64,000 bases of DNA from Chelativorans petroleitrophicus (GTDB lineage: Bacteria; Pseudomonadota; Alphaproteobacteria; Rhizobiales; Rhizobiaceae): positions 248,001-312,000 of the forward strand of contig NZ_JAODNV010000004.1 in assembly GCF_025398195.1 (NCBI RefSeq), in the 5' to 3' direction. The notes beneath the pieces are model-generated. The model was not told where the DNA came from, did not search any database, and saw only the letters and a program-made list of their open reading frames with translations. Below are positions 17,337-25,356 of the stretch, one piece after another; position 1 is the stretch's first letter; every line of letters begins with the position of its first letter. Position numbers and translations under genes: made by a program.

Positions 17337-17368
17337 GCAGCAGCCGCTCTATGGCGGGCGGCTGCTGC
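17337..17368 (+). terminator. Intercistronic hairpin after the second TRAP binding protein gene
   Basis: GCAGCAGCCGC (17337-17347) and GCGGCTGCTGC (17358-17368) form a perfect 11-bp stem with a 10-base loop, 12 bp after the stop. No T-run follows. As with the hairpin at 9958, it probably gives the binding-protein message extra stability or reduces transcription into the permease genes. Confidence 0.7.
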
Positions 17369-17399
17369 TTCCGATCGGGAGGATGAGAGGAGGCATGGC

Positions 17400-17918
17400 A
17401 TGACGCCAGGCATTCAGCGATGGGGCTTGTGGCTCTACCGGCGCGCGGAAAACGTGCTCGCGGCCATGCTGGCGGTAATGTTCTTCTCCTTCCTCCTGCA
17501 GATATTCTTCCGCTACGTGCTCAACTGGCCGTCCGGATGGGCGCATGAACTGAGCTCCATCCTGTGGATCTGGCTCGTGCTCTGGGGTGCCGCCTTCGTG
17601 CTCACCGAGCAGGAGGAGATGCGCTTTGACCTGATCTACGCCTCCGTCGGCGAGAGGACGCGCAGCGCCATGTTCCTGATCTTCGCGGCAGCGCTCATCT
17701 TCCTCTATGGCTTCTCCTTCCCGGCGGTGTTCGACTACGTGACCTTCATGAAGGTGGAGAAGAGCGCCTACCTCAAAATCCGCTTCGATTGGCTGTTTTC
17801 GATCTATCTCGTCTTCGTCGTCGCCATCATCGTGCGCTACCTCTACCTCTCCTGGAAAGTGCTCAGAGGCCGCGCGCCCGACGAATATGATCCATCCAAG
17901 GCGGGGTCAGGCGTATGA
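17400..17918 (+). CDS. TRAP transporter small permease (DctQ family)
   Basis: The 172-residue membrane protein has four hydrophobic helices and the DctQ feature SGWAHELSSILWIWLVLWGA (about residues 41-60), with a conserved acidic residue at the membrane edge, followed by EMRFDLIYASVGERTRSAM. A strong GAGAGGAGG ribosome binding site lies ahead of the ATG. Its stop overlaps the next ATG by 4 bases. It is the second DctQ protein in the window and only distantly similar to the one at 6931, so the two TRAP systems are not a recent duplication. Confidence 0.94.
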   Translation: MTPGIQRWGLWLYRRAENVLAAMLAVMFFSFLLQIFFRYVLNWPSGWAHELSSILWIWLVLWGAAFVLTEQEEMRFDLIYASVGERTRSAMFLIFAAALIFLYGFSFPAVFDYVTFMKVEKSAYLKIRFDWLFSIYLVFVVAIIVRYLYLSWKVLRGRAPDEYDPSKAGSGV

Positions 17919-19216
17919 GCCTCGCCAGCCCCTTCTCGCTTTGCATCGTGACCATCACGGCACTGGCGCTGCTCGGTCTGCCGATCGGCCACGCCATGAT
18001 CGCCGGCTCGATCCTCTATCTCTGGCTCGCTGGCCTCGACATGGGCACAGCCGCCGAACAGTTCCTGAACGGGATGTATGTCAACTACATCATCCTCGCC
18101 GTGCCGATGTTCATTCTGGCGGCCGAACTCATGAATATCGGCTCGATGACCGACCGGCTGATGAAGTTCTGCAACGCGCTGGTCGGCCGCTTCCCGGGCG
18201 GGTTGGCGCAGGTCAACGTGCTTCAGTCGATCATCTTCGCAGGCATGAGCGGTTCAGCCATCGCCGACGCGGCGGGCTCCGGCAAGATCATGCAGAACAT
18301 GATGACGGCAGACGGGAAATACCCCGCCAGCTACGCAGCAGCACTTACGGCGGCAACCGCCGTGATCGGGCCGATCATCCCGCCGTCGATCCCGATGATC
18401 ATCTACGCCCTCGTGTCGGATGCCTCCATCGGCTATCTGTTCCTCGGCGGGGTCGTGCCGGGCTTGCTGATGGCGGCCTTCCAGATGATCCTTGTCGCCG
18501 TCCACGCCCGTTCGCGGAAATTCCCGGTCGAGCCGCCGACGCCGCTTCGTGCGCTGCCTAGAATAACCTGGCGTGCATTGCCGGCGCTGATGATGCCCGT
18601 CGTGCTTCTGGGCGGCATCTATTCCGGCATCACGACGCCGACCGAAGCGGCAGCAGTTGCTGCCGCTTACGCGCTCGTCATTTCGGTAGTGCTCTATCGC
18701 AGCGTTTCCTTCGCCGAGTTCTACCAGTCCGTACTGGCAAGCGCCCGCACCACCGCCTCGATCGGCATGCTGATCGCCGGTGCGCTCGTCCTCAACTACG
18801 TCGTGACGATCGAGAACATTCCGGATGCGCTGCGCGTCCTCTTGACCTCGTGGAACCTGTCGCCGACTGGCTTCCTTCTCCTCGTCAATGTCATCCTGCT
18901 CCTGCTCGGCTGCATCCTGGAAGGCACGACCATCATCCTGGTCATCCTGCCGGTCTTCATCCCGACAGCCAACGCGCTCGGCATCGACCTCGTGCATTTC
19001 GGCGTGATGTGCATCGTCAACATCATGCTCGGCCTGGTGACGCCACCCTATGGCCTGCTGCTCTTCATCATGACCCGCATCGCCAACGTGCCGCTGATCG
19101 ACATCGTGCGCGACGTTCTGCCGTTCCTCTACACCATGGTCCTGTCGCTACTCGTGATCACCTTCTTCCCCGACACCGTGCTCTGGCTGCCGCGCCTCTT
19201 CGGCTATCAGGGCTAA
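17915..19216 (+). CDS. TRAP transporter large permease (DctM family)
   Basis: The 433-residue protein is the channel-forming subunit. Family features include GLPIGHAMIAGSILYLWLAG near the N-terminus, MSGSAIADAAGSGKIMQNMM (about residue 110), GPIIPPSIPMIIYALVSDAS (about 151), TPTEAAAVAAAYALVISVVL (about 243) and, near the C-terminus, VHFGVMCIVNIMLGLVTPPY. The MSGSA-ADAAG and TPTEAA motifs place it in the common DctM group. It is translationally coupled to the small permease and followed 14 bp later by the dehydroquinase gene, so uptake and metabolism are on one message. Confidence 0.96.
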   Translation: MSLASPFSLCIVTITALALLGLPIGHAMIAGSILYLWLAGLDMGTAAEQFLNGMYVNYIILAVPMFILAAELMNIGSMTDRLMKFCNALVGRFPGGLAQVNVLQSIIFAGMSGSAIADAAGSGKIMQNMMTADGKYPASYAAALTAATAVIGPIIPPSIPMIIYALVSDASIGYLFLGGVVPGLLMAAFQMILVAVHARSRKFPVEPPTPLRALPRITWRALPALMMPVVLLGGIYSGITTPTEAAAVAAAYALVISVVLYRSVSFAEFYQSVLASARTTASIGMLIAGALVLNYVVTIENIPDALRVLLTSWNLSPTGFLLLVNVILLLLGCILEGTTIILVILPVFIPTANALGIDLVHFGVMCIVNIMLGLVTPPYGLLLFIMTRIANVPLIDIVRDVLPFLYTMVLSLLVITFFPDTVLWLPRLFGYQG

Positions 19217-19230
19217 GCAGGAGGACAAGC

Positions 19231-19677
19231 ATGGCCGCCAAGCCGATTTTCATCCTTAACGGACCTAACCTCAACCGCCTCGGCACGCGGGAGCCGGAAA
19301 TCTACGGCACGGTCACGCTGGCCGAGATCGAGGCCATGTGCCGCGAGGCGGCGGGTGAGACGCCCGTCCGCTTCCACCAAACCAATGCCGAGCACCAGCT
19401 CGTCGACTGGGTGCATGAGGCGATTGACGAGGGCTCGGGCATCCTCATCAATCCGGCGGGCCTCTCCTTCCGCTCCATTCCTCTGCTCGATGCGCTCAAG
19501 ATGTTTCCCGGGCCAATCATCGAGTTCCACATCTCGAATATTCACCGGCGCGAGGAGATCTACCACAAGTCGCTGGTCTCGACCGTGGCGACGGCCGTGC
19601 TGGCGGGTCTCGGCCCGTGTGGCTATCGCCTGGCGGTGGAGGCGCTGATCGGGATGATCGGCGAGGCGCCAAAATGA
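19231..19677 (+). CDS. aroQ: Type II 3-dehydroquinate dehydratase
   Basis: The enzyme dehydrates 3-dehydroquinate to 3-dehydroshikimate and forms a dodecamer. The 148-residue length is typical. Signatures are FILNGPNLNRLGTREPEIYG at residues 7-26, which includes the catalytic tyrosine of the mobile lid, the substrate loop FHQTNAEHQLVDWVHEA, the INPAGLSFRSIPLLDAL stretch in place of the usual NPGAYTHTS (a variation seen in catabolic paralogues), and EFHISNIHRREEIYHKS with the catalytic histidine. It begins 14 bp after the TRAP permease behind a CAGGAGGAC ribosome binding site and overlaps the next gene by 4 bases. The context and the altered substrate loop point to quinate breakdown rather than chorismate synthesis. 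Confidence 0.95.
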   Translation: MAAKPIFILNGPNLNRLGTREPEIYGTVTLAEIEAMCREAAGETPVRFHQTNAEHQLVDWVHEAIDEGSGILINPAGLSFRSIPLLDALKMFPGPIIEFHISNIHRREEIYHKSLVSTVATAVLAGLGPCGYRLAVEALIGMIGEAPK

Positions 19678-21575
19678 AAACTTCCATCGCCACCGTTTCG
19701 CTCAGCGGCGACCTGCGCGAGAAGCTCGCGGCGATCGCAGCGGCGAGCTTCGACGGGGTGGAGATTTTCGAGAACGATTTTCTTGCCTTCGATGGCACGC
19801 CCGCGGAGGTCGGCGCGATGATTCGCGACCACGGGCTGGAAATCACGCTGTTCCAGCCCTTCCGCGACTTTGAGGGGCTGCCGGAGCCGCAGCGAAGCCG
19901 GGCCTTCGACCGCGCTGAGCGCAAGTTCGACCTGATGCAGGAGCTCGGCACCGACCTGATGCTGGTCTGCTCCAACGTTTCTCCGGCGGCGCTCGGCGGC
20001 ATCGACCGCGCGGCGGCCGACTTCCACGAGCTGGGCGAGCGGGCGGCGAAGCGCGGCCTGCGGGTCGGCTACGAGGCGCTCGCCTGGGGTCGCCACATCA
20101 ACGACCACCGCGACGCTTGGGAAATCGTGCGGCGCGCCAACCATCCGAACATCGGGCTCATCCTCGATTCCTTCCACACGCTGGCACGCGGGATCGACGT
20201 CGAGACCATCCGGGCCATTCCCGGCGACCGCATCTTCATCGTGCAGCTTGCCGACGCGCCGCGCATGGAGATGGACCTGTTGCAGTGGAGCCGGCATTAC
20301 CGCAACATGCCCGGCCAGGGAGAGCTACCGATCACCGACTTCATGCGCGCGGTGGCGGCTACAGGCTACAACGGACCGCTGTCGCTTGAGATCTTCAACG
20401 ACCAGTTCCGCGGCGGCTCGCCGAAGACCATCGCCATCGACGGTAAGCGCTCGCTTCTCAATCTCATGGACGAGGTGCGCCGCGCCGAGCCGGCACTCGC
20501 CATCGACGTGCCCGCCATGCCGGACCGCGTGCAGGTTGAGGGCGTCGAGTTCGTCGAATTCGCGGCCAACGAGGAAGAGGCCGCCGAGCTCGGCATGCTG
20601 CTTTCGAGCATGGGTTTCTCGCCACAGGCCCGGCATCGCAGCAAGGACGTGGTTTTGTGGCGGCAGGGAGGGGCCGAGGGCGGCATCAACATCGTCATCA
20701 ATACCGAGCGGGAGGGCTTTGCGCACTCCTCCTACCTGGTTCACGGCACCAATGCCTATGCGCTCGGCATCCGGGTCGAGGACGCGCAGGCGACCGTGGC
20801 GCGCGCCCGCGCGCTGGGCGCGGAACCCTTCGAGCAGAAGCACCGGCCGGGGGAGCTCGCGATCCCCGCGATCAGGGGTGTGGGTGGCGGCGTCATCTAT
20901 TTCATAGACAGCCGCAGCGAGCTGGCGCGGGTCTGGGAGATCGAGTTCGAAGCCTTACCGGAGCGTGCGACAAAGAGCGCCGGCCTGGTCGCAGTGGATC
21001 ATGTGGCCCAGACGATGAACTACGAGGAGATGCTCACCTGGGTGCTGTTTTACACTTCGATCTTCCGGACCGAAAAATTGCCCATGGTCGACGTCGTCGA
21101 TCCAGGCGGACTGGTGCGCAGCCAGGTGATCGAAAGCGAAGACGGCGCGCTGCGCCTGACCCTCAACGGCGCGGAAAACCGGAAGACGCTGGCCGGCCAC
21201 TTCATCGCCGAGAGCTTTGGCTCCTCGATCCAGCACCTCGCTTTCCGATCCGAAGATATAGTTGCCACCGCCGCGGTGTTGCGCAAGCTCGGCTTCAAGC
21301 CGCTCGAAATCTCGCCCAACTATTACGACGACCTCGAGGCGCGCTTCGGCCTAGAATCGTCGCTGCTTGAAAAGCTCAAGGTGTTCAACATCCTCTACGA
21401 CCGCGACGAGGCTGGGGAATACTTCCAGCTTTACAGCACGAACTACGGCGAAGGTTTCTTCTTCGAGATCGTGGAACGCCGCGCGGGCTATCGCGGATAT
21501 GGCGCCGCCAACGCCCCGTTCAGGATCGCCGCCCAGAAGAGAGCGATCCGACCGCTGGGAATGCCCAAACGCTGA
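19674..21575 (+). CDS. quiC: Two-domain 3-dehydroshikimate dehydratase (QuiC type)
   Basis: QuiC-type enzymes convert 3-dehydroshikimate to protocatechuate. The 633-residue protein has an N-terminal sugar-phosphate isomerase-like barrel (about 1-280). Metal ligands are visible in VGYEALAWGRHINDH, IGLILDSFHTLARG, IFIVQLADAP and LSLEIFNDQF. A C-terminal 4-hydroxyphenylpyruvate dioxygenase-like half (about 285-620) keeps its own metal triad in VDHVAQTM, IQHLAFRSEDI and GFFFEIVERR. The start ATG at 19674 overlaps the aroQ stop (ATGA). Fusions of this type are known in pseudomonads and rhizobia, with the dehydratase activity in the N-terminal half; the role of the second half is less clear. It is the last gene of the operon. 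No protocatechuate ring-cleavage genes follow in this window. Confidence 0.9.
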   Translation: MKTSIATVSLSGDLREKLAAIAAASFDGVEIFENDFLAFDGTPAEVGAMIRDHGLEITLFQPFRDFEGLPEPQRSRAFDRAERKFDLMQELGTDLMLVCSNVSPAALGGIDRAAADFHELGERAAKRGLRVGYEALAWGRHINDHRDAWEIVRRANHPNIGLILDSFHTLARGIDVETIRAIPGDRIFIVQLADAPRMEMDLLQWSRHYRNMPGQGELPITDFMRAVAATGYNGPLSLEIFNDQFRGGSPKTIAIDGKRSLLNLMDEVRRAEPALAIDVPAMPDRVQVEGVEFVEFAANEEEAAELGMLLSSMGFSPQARHRSKDVVLWRQGGAEGGINIVINTEREGFAHSSYLVHGTNAYALGIRVEDAQATVARARALGAEPFEQKHRPGELAIPAIRGVGGGVIYFIDSRSELARVWEIEFEALPERATKSAGLVAVDHVAQTMNYEEMLTWVLFYTSIFRTEKLPMVDVVDPGGLVRSQVIESEDGALRLTLNGAENRKTLAGHFIAESFGSSIQHLAFRSEDIVATAAVLRKLGFKPLEISPNYYDDLEARFGLESSLLEKLKVFNILYDRDEAGEYFQLYSTNYGEGFFFEIVERRAGYRGYGAANAPFRIAAQKRAIRPLGMPKR

Positions 21576-21835
21576 TTGTGTAAGAGGGGAACGGGCTTCG
21601 GAACTGGATGGTGCGAGCGTCGCCCGGGCTCCATGCGAACTGCGAAACATCCACTCCCATTGCTACGACGGGCAGGCGCCGTCTGTTGTCAAAGTTCCGT
21701 TGCCCCTCTTTCAGATGTCCTTCGTCCCTTGGAGAAACGGGTGCTGATCCGCTCTACCACAGGCCGAAAAAGCGCCCAGTGCTGCGGGGCCAACACCCTC
21801 CCAATTATATATCTCCAGGTCAGTCGCACAGGCGC

Positions 21836-21863
21836 TAGACAGCTCGAATTCACATGCTATAAG
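21836..21863 (+). promoter_or_regulatory. Promoter of the tRNA-Phe gene
   Basis: TAGACA (21836-21841) and TATAAG (21858-21863) are separated by 16 bp, and a GC-rich discriminator (ACACGCGCC) follows. A strong promoter with a GC-rich discriminator is typical of stable RNA genes under stringent control. Confidence 0.65.
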
Positions 21864-21867
21864 ACAC

Positions 21868-21894
21868 GCGCCTTGCGACGGAACGGCAAGGCGC
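21868..21894 (+). other. Leader hairpin of the tRNA-Phe precursor
   Basis: GCGCCTTGC (21868-21876) and GCAAGGCGC (21886-21894) form a perfect 9-bp stem with a 9-base loop. It begins at the expected transcription start and ends 35 bases before the mature tRNA, so it would sit at the very 5' end of the precursor. Confidence 0.6.
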
Positions 21895-21929
21895 AGTCAG
21901 CTTGGAGGGGCGGATACCCGGCCAGGCAA

Positions 21930-22005
<76 letters not shown>

Positions 22006-22153
22006 ACAACATAAATGGCTTAGCGCCAATTTCTCTCGATTTCATGTTGCGCATGTTGCAAACCAGTTCCCTTGATTTCCAAGGGTTTCCTGTCGCACTC
22101 GGCTACTCCATGCGACGAGGACGCGATATGGGAGGGTGGGGATGTCATTTCAA

Positions 22154-22188
22154 GGAGGTGTAGGCTCACACAGCCAGCCTACACCTCC
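22154..22188. terminator. 13-bp inverted repeat at the end of the phage remnant
   Basis: GGAGGTGTAGGCT (22154-22166) and AGCCTACACCTCC (22176-22188) form a perfect 13-bp stem with a 9-base loop. It covers the last codons of the minus-strand remnant and may terminate transcription from either side, although no T-run follows. Confidence 0.5.
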
Positions 22189-22532
22189 ACTACATAGGTG
22201 ACGGACTGGTGCTTCCGTCCTGTGTCCACTAGCGGGTTGGCGGACTTCTTCAGCCTGGCCGCCAACGCGCCGGTGAAGGCGACCAGCCCCCACATGGTGC
22301 TGTCCGACCCGAACAGGTTTGCGATCTCACGGCCAATCTTTTTCAGCCGGTCCACCGCAGCTTCGGCAGCGCCGACCGATCTTGTGAACCCCTGGCTCAG
22401 CGAGGCGGACCAGCGGACCAGGGTTCCGTCCGCGTCCCGAGCGTCAATCTGATCGAGAAAATCGGCAAGCCGGTTCTTCCTCGAAAAAGCCGCCGCGTCC
22501 GACCCGGAGCTTGAGCTGGTCCCAGGCGTCAC
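22179..22532 (-). pseudogene. Phage-derived remnant, possibly the end of a virion morphogenesis gene
   Basis: An open frame of 117 codons has no ribosome binding site at its start and overlaps the integrase fragment upstream. The first 15 residues are serine-rich and not protein-like. From about residue 20 the translation looks genuine (helical, RKNRLADFLDQIDA, then AAEAAVDRLKKIGREIANLF). It ends in KKSANPLVDTGRKHQSVTYV, a pattern that resembles the C-terminus of phage tail-completion or gp10-like proteins (PL-DTG followed by SITY). I regard this family link as tentative. Together with the integrase fragment it looks like the scar of a prophage next to two tRNA genes. Confidence 0.4.
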
Positions 22533-22716
22533 CCAGGTTGCTGATCATGCCCTCCCACGTCTCACTGTGGCGGAGCATGCAGGATTTCGCTTCTCCCGGA
22601 TCACGAGTGCCAAGCGAGATTTTCTCTTCATCTTCCCCACCACCGAATGAAGGGCGTCGGGGACGCGCCGCCGGAACAAAAATCCCTGTTTTGGGGTGAC
22701 GGATCGGACGGGCCAT
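22444..22716 (-). pseudogene. N-terminal fragment of a phage-type integrase
   Basis: From an ATG at 22716 the translation starts MARPIRHPKTGIF and continues to KISLGTRDPGEAKSCMLRH. This is the recognisable start of tyrosine recombinases with the DUF6538-type N-terminal domain (usually MA-PIRHPKTG-Y...R-SLGTRDP-EAK). Between the two motifs the usual LR--VP-DL segment is replaced by a proline/arginine-rich stretch, which suggests internal damage. The frame ends after about 90 codons, far short of the 350-450 residues and the catalytic R-H-R-Y domain needed for activity. The gene is therefore a remnant, lying between tRNA-Phe and tRNA-Ser. Confidence 0.65.
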
Positions 22717-22817
22717 CCTCAAAACCATCGTGTGTACCGCCTTTGTGTACCAAAGAGGCGGCAGCAAATGCCTTGCTACACAAAGCTTTGAAGGTTTTCA
22801 ACGGCTTAGGGGCTAGA

Positions 22818-22907
22818 TGGCGGAGAGAGAGGGATTCGAACCCTCGATACGGTTTCCCGTATACACGCGTTCCAGGCGTGCGCCTTCAACCACTCGGCCA
22901 CCTCTCC
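22818..22907 (-). tRNA. tRNA-Ser (GGA)
   Basis: Read on the minus strand, the 90 bases give acceptor GGAGAGG paired with TCTCTCC, a D-arm with GGCCGAGTGGTTGAAGGC, anticodon stem-loop ACGCCTGGAACGCGT with GGA, a long variable arm (TGTATACGGGAAACCGTATC), T-arm GGTTCGAATCC, and an encoded CCA. The long variable arm is diagnostic for a serine tRNA. Confidence 0.98.
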
Positions 22908-22995
22908 GCAAGGGCAATGGACGCTGATCCTCATTGCCCGGGGTTCATCTAGTCGAATTGGCGGCGAATGCCAAGATGGGTGTATCCGCTCCAGC

Positions 22996-23146
22996 CAAAT
23001 CTCCGCCCACGCGCGGATAAAAGATTTATGGCGCCGGCCTGTCGGACGGAGAGTGGCAAATCTCCGCCCACGCGCGGATAAAAGTTCGCTTTTGCGAAAC
23101 GCAAGGCGGGACCGACGCAAATCTCGGTCCGCCCGTGGATCAAAAG
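22996..23146. repeat. Three-copy 28-bp repeat with a strict 61-bp period (CRISPR-like or structured)
   Basis: Copies lie at 22996-23023, 23057-23084 and 23118-23146. The first two are identical over 28 bp (CAAATCTCCGCC, then CACGCGCGGATAAAAG). The third is diverged (CAAATCTCGGTCCGCC, then CGTGGATCAAAAG). The two intervals are 33 bp each and differ from one another. The copies contain a short inverted repeat (TCCGC and GCGGA) followed by ATAAAAG, which recalls type I-E repeats, and the last copy is degenerate, as at a CRISPR end. Against this, the intervals fold onto the following copy (CGGAGA at 23047 with TCTCCG at 23061; GGCGGGACCGA at 23105 with TCGGTCCGCC at 23124). There are no cas genes in the window. 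I keep both readings open. Confidence 0.6.
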
Positions 23147-23220
23147 CGCGTGTCCTGATTGCTAATACCGGCGCGGGCACCTATGTCCTTCAAGCAAAAG
23201 TCGTGATCGCCAGGTTCGGT

Positions 23221-23544
23221 ATGCGTATCCTCTTTAGGCTGCTGTCGCTTTTCGCGCTGGCGATTTCCGTCATCATGGCCGTGGTCGATGCCACGCGCTC
23301 GGTCGCCGTATCCGCCTGGACCTTCACCCCACTGATGGAAAGCTGGCGGGCCACATGGCCGGACATGCTCGAAGCTGTAAGGCGCGCGATCGAGAGCCGC
23401 GCGCTACCCTTTCTCTGGGACCCGGTGCTGATTTATGTTCTCTCGTTGCCGGGCTGGCTGGTCTTTGCGGTCCTGGCGCTGGTCTTCCACGCGATTGGAC
23501 ATCGCCGCTACCGGCCGGGCGAATCGCTCGCGGCCCCTCTGTAG
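23221..23544 (+). CDS. Small conserved membrane protein upstream of msrA
   Basis: From the ATG at 23221 the product has 107 residues with two hydrophobic segments (about 3-22 and 70-92) separated by a soluble stretch with a conserved look ([20 protein letters not shown], then [20 protein letters not shown]). Proteins of this layout and size are widespread in rhizobia without known function. The open frame extends upstream to 23053, but that part runs through the 61-bp repeats and an implausible arginine-rich sequence, so I reject it. The gene ends 19 bp before msrA and may share its transcript. Confidence 0.8.
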   Translation: MRILFRLLSLFALAISVIMAVVDATRSVAVSAWTFTPLMESWRATWPDMLEAVRRAIESRALPFLWDPVLIYVLSLPGWLVFAVLALVFHAIGHRRYRPGESLAAPL

Positions 23545-23563
23545 ATGCCAAGGAGATGAAACC

Positions 23564-24220
23564 ATGTTCCTTGTCCCTGAAGCGAAGCTCAGGATGCCTG
23601 AGCCGGAGGAAGCCTTGCCAGGCCGGGCGCAGCCCATCCCAACCGCCCAGACCCATTTTGTGAACGGCAGGCCGCTTAAAGGCCCCTATCCGCAGGGCAC
23701 CGAAAGGGTGCTCTTCGGCATGGGCTGCTTCTGGGGCGCGGAACGCCTGTTCTGGCAGGTGGAGGGCGTGTGGGTCACCGCCGTGGGCTTTGCTGGAGGG
23801 CTGACCCCGAACCCGACTTACCGCGAAACCACGACGGGGCTCACCGGGCATGCCGAGGTGGTTCTCGTAGTCTACGATCCCAAGATCGTCTCTTTCGCTA
23901 CGCTCCTGAAGCTTTTCTGGGAAAGCCACGATCCCACGCAGGGCATGCGCCAAGGCAATGATGTGGGCACCTCCTACCGCTCAGTCATTTACACGACCAC
24001 CGAGGCACAGTTTGCCGAGGCGCGCGCCTCGCGGGAGGCGTATCGAGCGGCGCTGAAGGCAGCGGGCCGCGGCCCGGTGACCACAGAGATTGCCCCTGCG
24101 CCGGAATTCTACTTCGCCGAAGCTGAACACCAGCAATATCTGGCCAAGAACCCGGGCGGTTATTGCGGCCTCCAGGGCACCGGCGTTTCATGCCCGCTGC
24201 CGCGCGAGGCAGCGTCCTGA
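23564..24220 (+). CDS. msrA: Peptide-methionine (S)-S-oxide reductase MsrA
   Basis: MsrA repairs the S-form of methionine sulfoxide in proteins. The ATG at 23564 follows an AGGAGATG ribosome binding site; upstream codons in the same frame belong to the overlap with the previous gene. The catalytic cysteine is in [16 protein letters not shown] (about residue 54). Also visible are [18 protein letters not shown], the [13 protein letters not shown] segment, [22 protein letters not shown], and the C-terminal recycling cysteines in [14 protein letters not shown]. The protein (218 residues) carries an N-terminal extension of about 45 residues, as in the longer alphaproteobacterial MsrA class. It is convergent with the phosphodiesterase gene downstream. 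Confidence 0.97.
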   Translation: MFLVPEAKLRMPEPEEALPGRAQPIPTAQTHFVNGRPLKGPYPQGTERVLFGMGCFWGAERLFWQVEGVWVTAVGFAGGLTPNPTYRETTTGLTGHAEVVLVVYDPKIVSFATLLKLFWESHDPTQGMRQGNDVGTSYRSVIYTTTEAQFAEARASREAYRAALKAAGRGPVTTEIAPAPEFYFAEAEHQQYLAKNPGGYCGLQGTGVSCPLPREAAS

Positions 24221-24342
24221 GCAGGGTAGACCGGGAGAGCGCGAATTTACCGCAGGTCCCGATGAGGCCGGCTCGCATTTCAGCATGTCCGCTGGATACG
24301 GCACATGCAGGCCGTTGATCGTCCGGCGGATGAGGAAGGCCG

Positions 24343-25257
24343 CTACCTATTGACTCCGCCCGCCTGAACCCGGGCCCTATAGGCCCGCTCCGTGGCGATG
24401 GCCTCGTCCGTGGTGATCTGATCGGCGCCGAGTTCCAGCAGTGCGGAGAATTTTTCCCACTCCTCGTCGCTGAAGCCGGCCTCGGGATTGGCCGGGTTGA
24501 AGGTCCAGGCGTCGACCAGCGCGCCGTGATCGTGGCAGATGCCGATGAGGTCGATCCCGTCCGCCTTGGCAGGAAGAACAAGCTCCCACGATAGATAGAC
24601 GATGTGCGGCCGGGTCGGCCCCTTGAGTTCCTGCACGAGCTGGCCCGCGAGGTCGCTTTTCCGGCCAGCGCGATAGAGATCCAGAAGACGGAAGGAAGGT
24701 TCGAGCCCGCGCTCGATCCCCGGAAGCCGCTCGCTGATGGCTAGCGTCAGCTCTGTGCTGTCGCCGCTGACGACCAGCTTGCCCTCGCATCCCGCGAAGA
24801 ATGTTGCAAGCCGCTCCACCCCCGTCTGCCCGACGGCCGAGACGTCATCCTTCATGTCGAGCTGGAGCAGGGCTTCCGGATGTCCGGGGCCGAGCGCTTG
24901 CGCAAGGTCGCTCGCCAACAGCACGGGCCGCGGGGCGCCTGCGCTCCGATAATGCAGCGCACGAATCTCTTCGCCGGTGCACTCTGCCACGGCGCCGGTC
25001 CCATCCGTTTCGCGGTCCAGCGTGCCGTCATGCAGCACGGCGAAGTCGCCATCGCGCGTGACCCGCAGGTCAACCTCCATCGACGCCCCGAGCCTAAGCC
25101 CCTCCGCAAGGGTTTCGGCATCGAAGAGCGGATCCCGCCGCCTGCGACGAAGCCGGTGCCATTTGAGCCGCACGCGCCTGCCGCCATGGACGATGGCAAC
25201 GCCCGTACTGCTGCCGGCATGCCCGGCCTCTTGTCCTGATAAAGCCTGATGCGTCAT
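24343..25257 (-). CDS. Glycerophosphodiester phosphodiesterase family protein, variant active site
   Basis: The fold and several motifs match the GDPD family: ETLAEGLRLGASMEVDLRVT with its metal-binding acidic residue, DGDFAVLHDGTLDRETDGTG with the catalytic HD pair (about residue 81), QLDMKDD, and the C-terminal WTFNPANPEAGFSDEEWEKF and LGADQITTDEA. The canonical HRG near the N-terminus is replaced by WHRLRRRRRDPLF, so one catalytic histidine remains but the arginine-glycine context is altered. The ATG at 25257 is the first that does not run into the tRNA-Thr gene; it gives 304 residues, but there is no clear ribosome binding site. The substrate may differ from glycerophosphodiesters. It faces msrA convergently. 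Confidence 0.8.
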   Translation of the reverse strand: MTHQALSGQEAGHAGSSTGVAIVHGGRRVRLKWHRLRRRRRDPLFDAETLAEGLRLGASMEVDLRVTRDGDFAVLHDGTLDRETDGTGAVAECTGEEIRALHYRSAGAPRPVLLASDLAQALGPGHPEALLQLDMKDDVSAVGQTGVERLATFFAGCEGKLVVSGDSTELTLAISERLPGIERGLEPSFRLLDLYRAGRKSDLAGQLVQELKGPTRPHIVYLSWELVLPAKADGIDLIGICHDHGALVDAWTFNPANPEAGFSDEEWEKFSALLELGADQITTDEAIATERAYRARVQAGGVNR

Positions 25258-25280
25258 ACGGATGGTGTGATTGGAAGTGG

Positions 25281-25356
<76 letters not shown>

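Larger units (their letters stand above)
21576..21929. other. Non-coding stretch between quiC and tRNA-Phe
   Basis: I see no credible protein here. The right part holds a promoter (21836-21863) and a transcribed hairpin (21868-21894) for the tRNA. The left 250 bp have no clear terminator for the upstream operon and no repeats that I can detect. Confidence 0.6.

Noticed and set aside
21720-21780. A second tRNA-like segment on the minus strand (GTGGTAGAGCGGATC resembles a D-arm)
   Set aside because: No acceptor stem, anticodon arm or T-arm can be completed around it; the likeness is limited to about 15 bases.
22806-23180. A 124-codon minus-strand reading frame through the repeats and tRNA-Ser
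   Set aside because: It runs across a tRNA gene and the 61-bp-period repeats in changing contexts and has no protein-like composition.
23053-23220. Upstream extension of the small membrane protein gene before msrA
   Set aside because: The extension consists of repeat sequence translated into Arg-rich residues; the ATG at 23221 begins a normal membrane protein.
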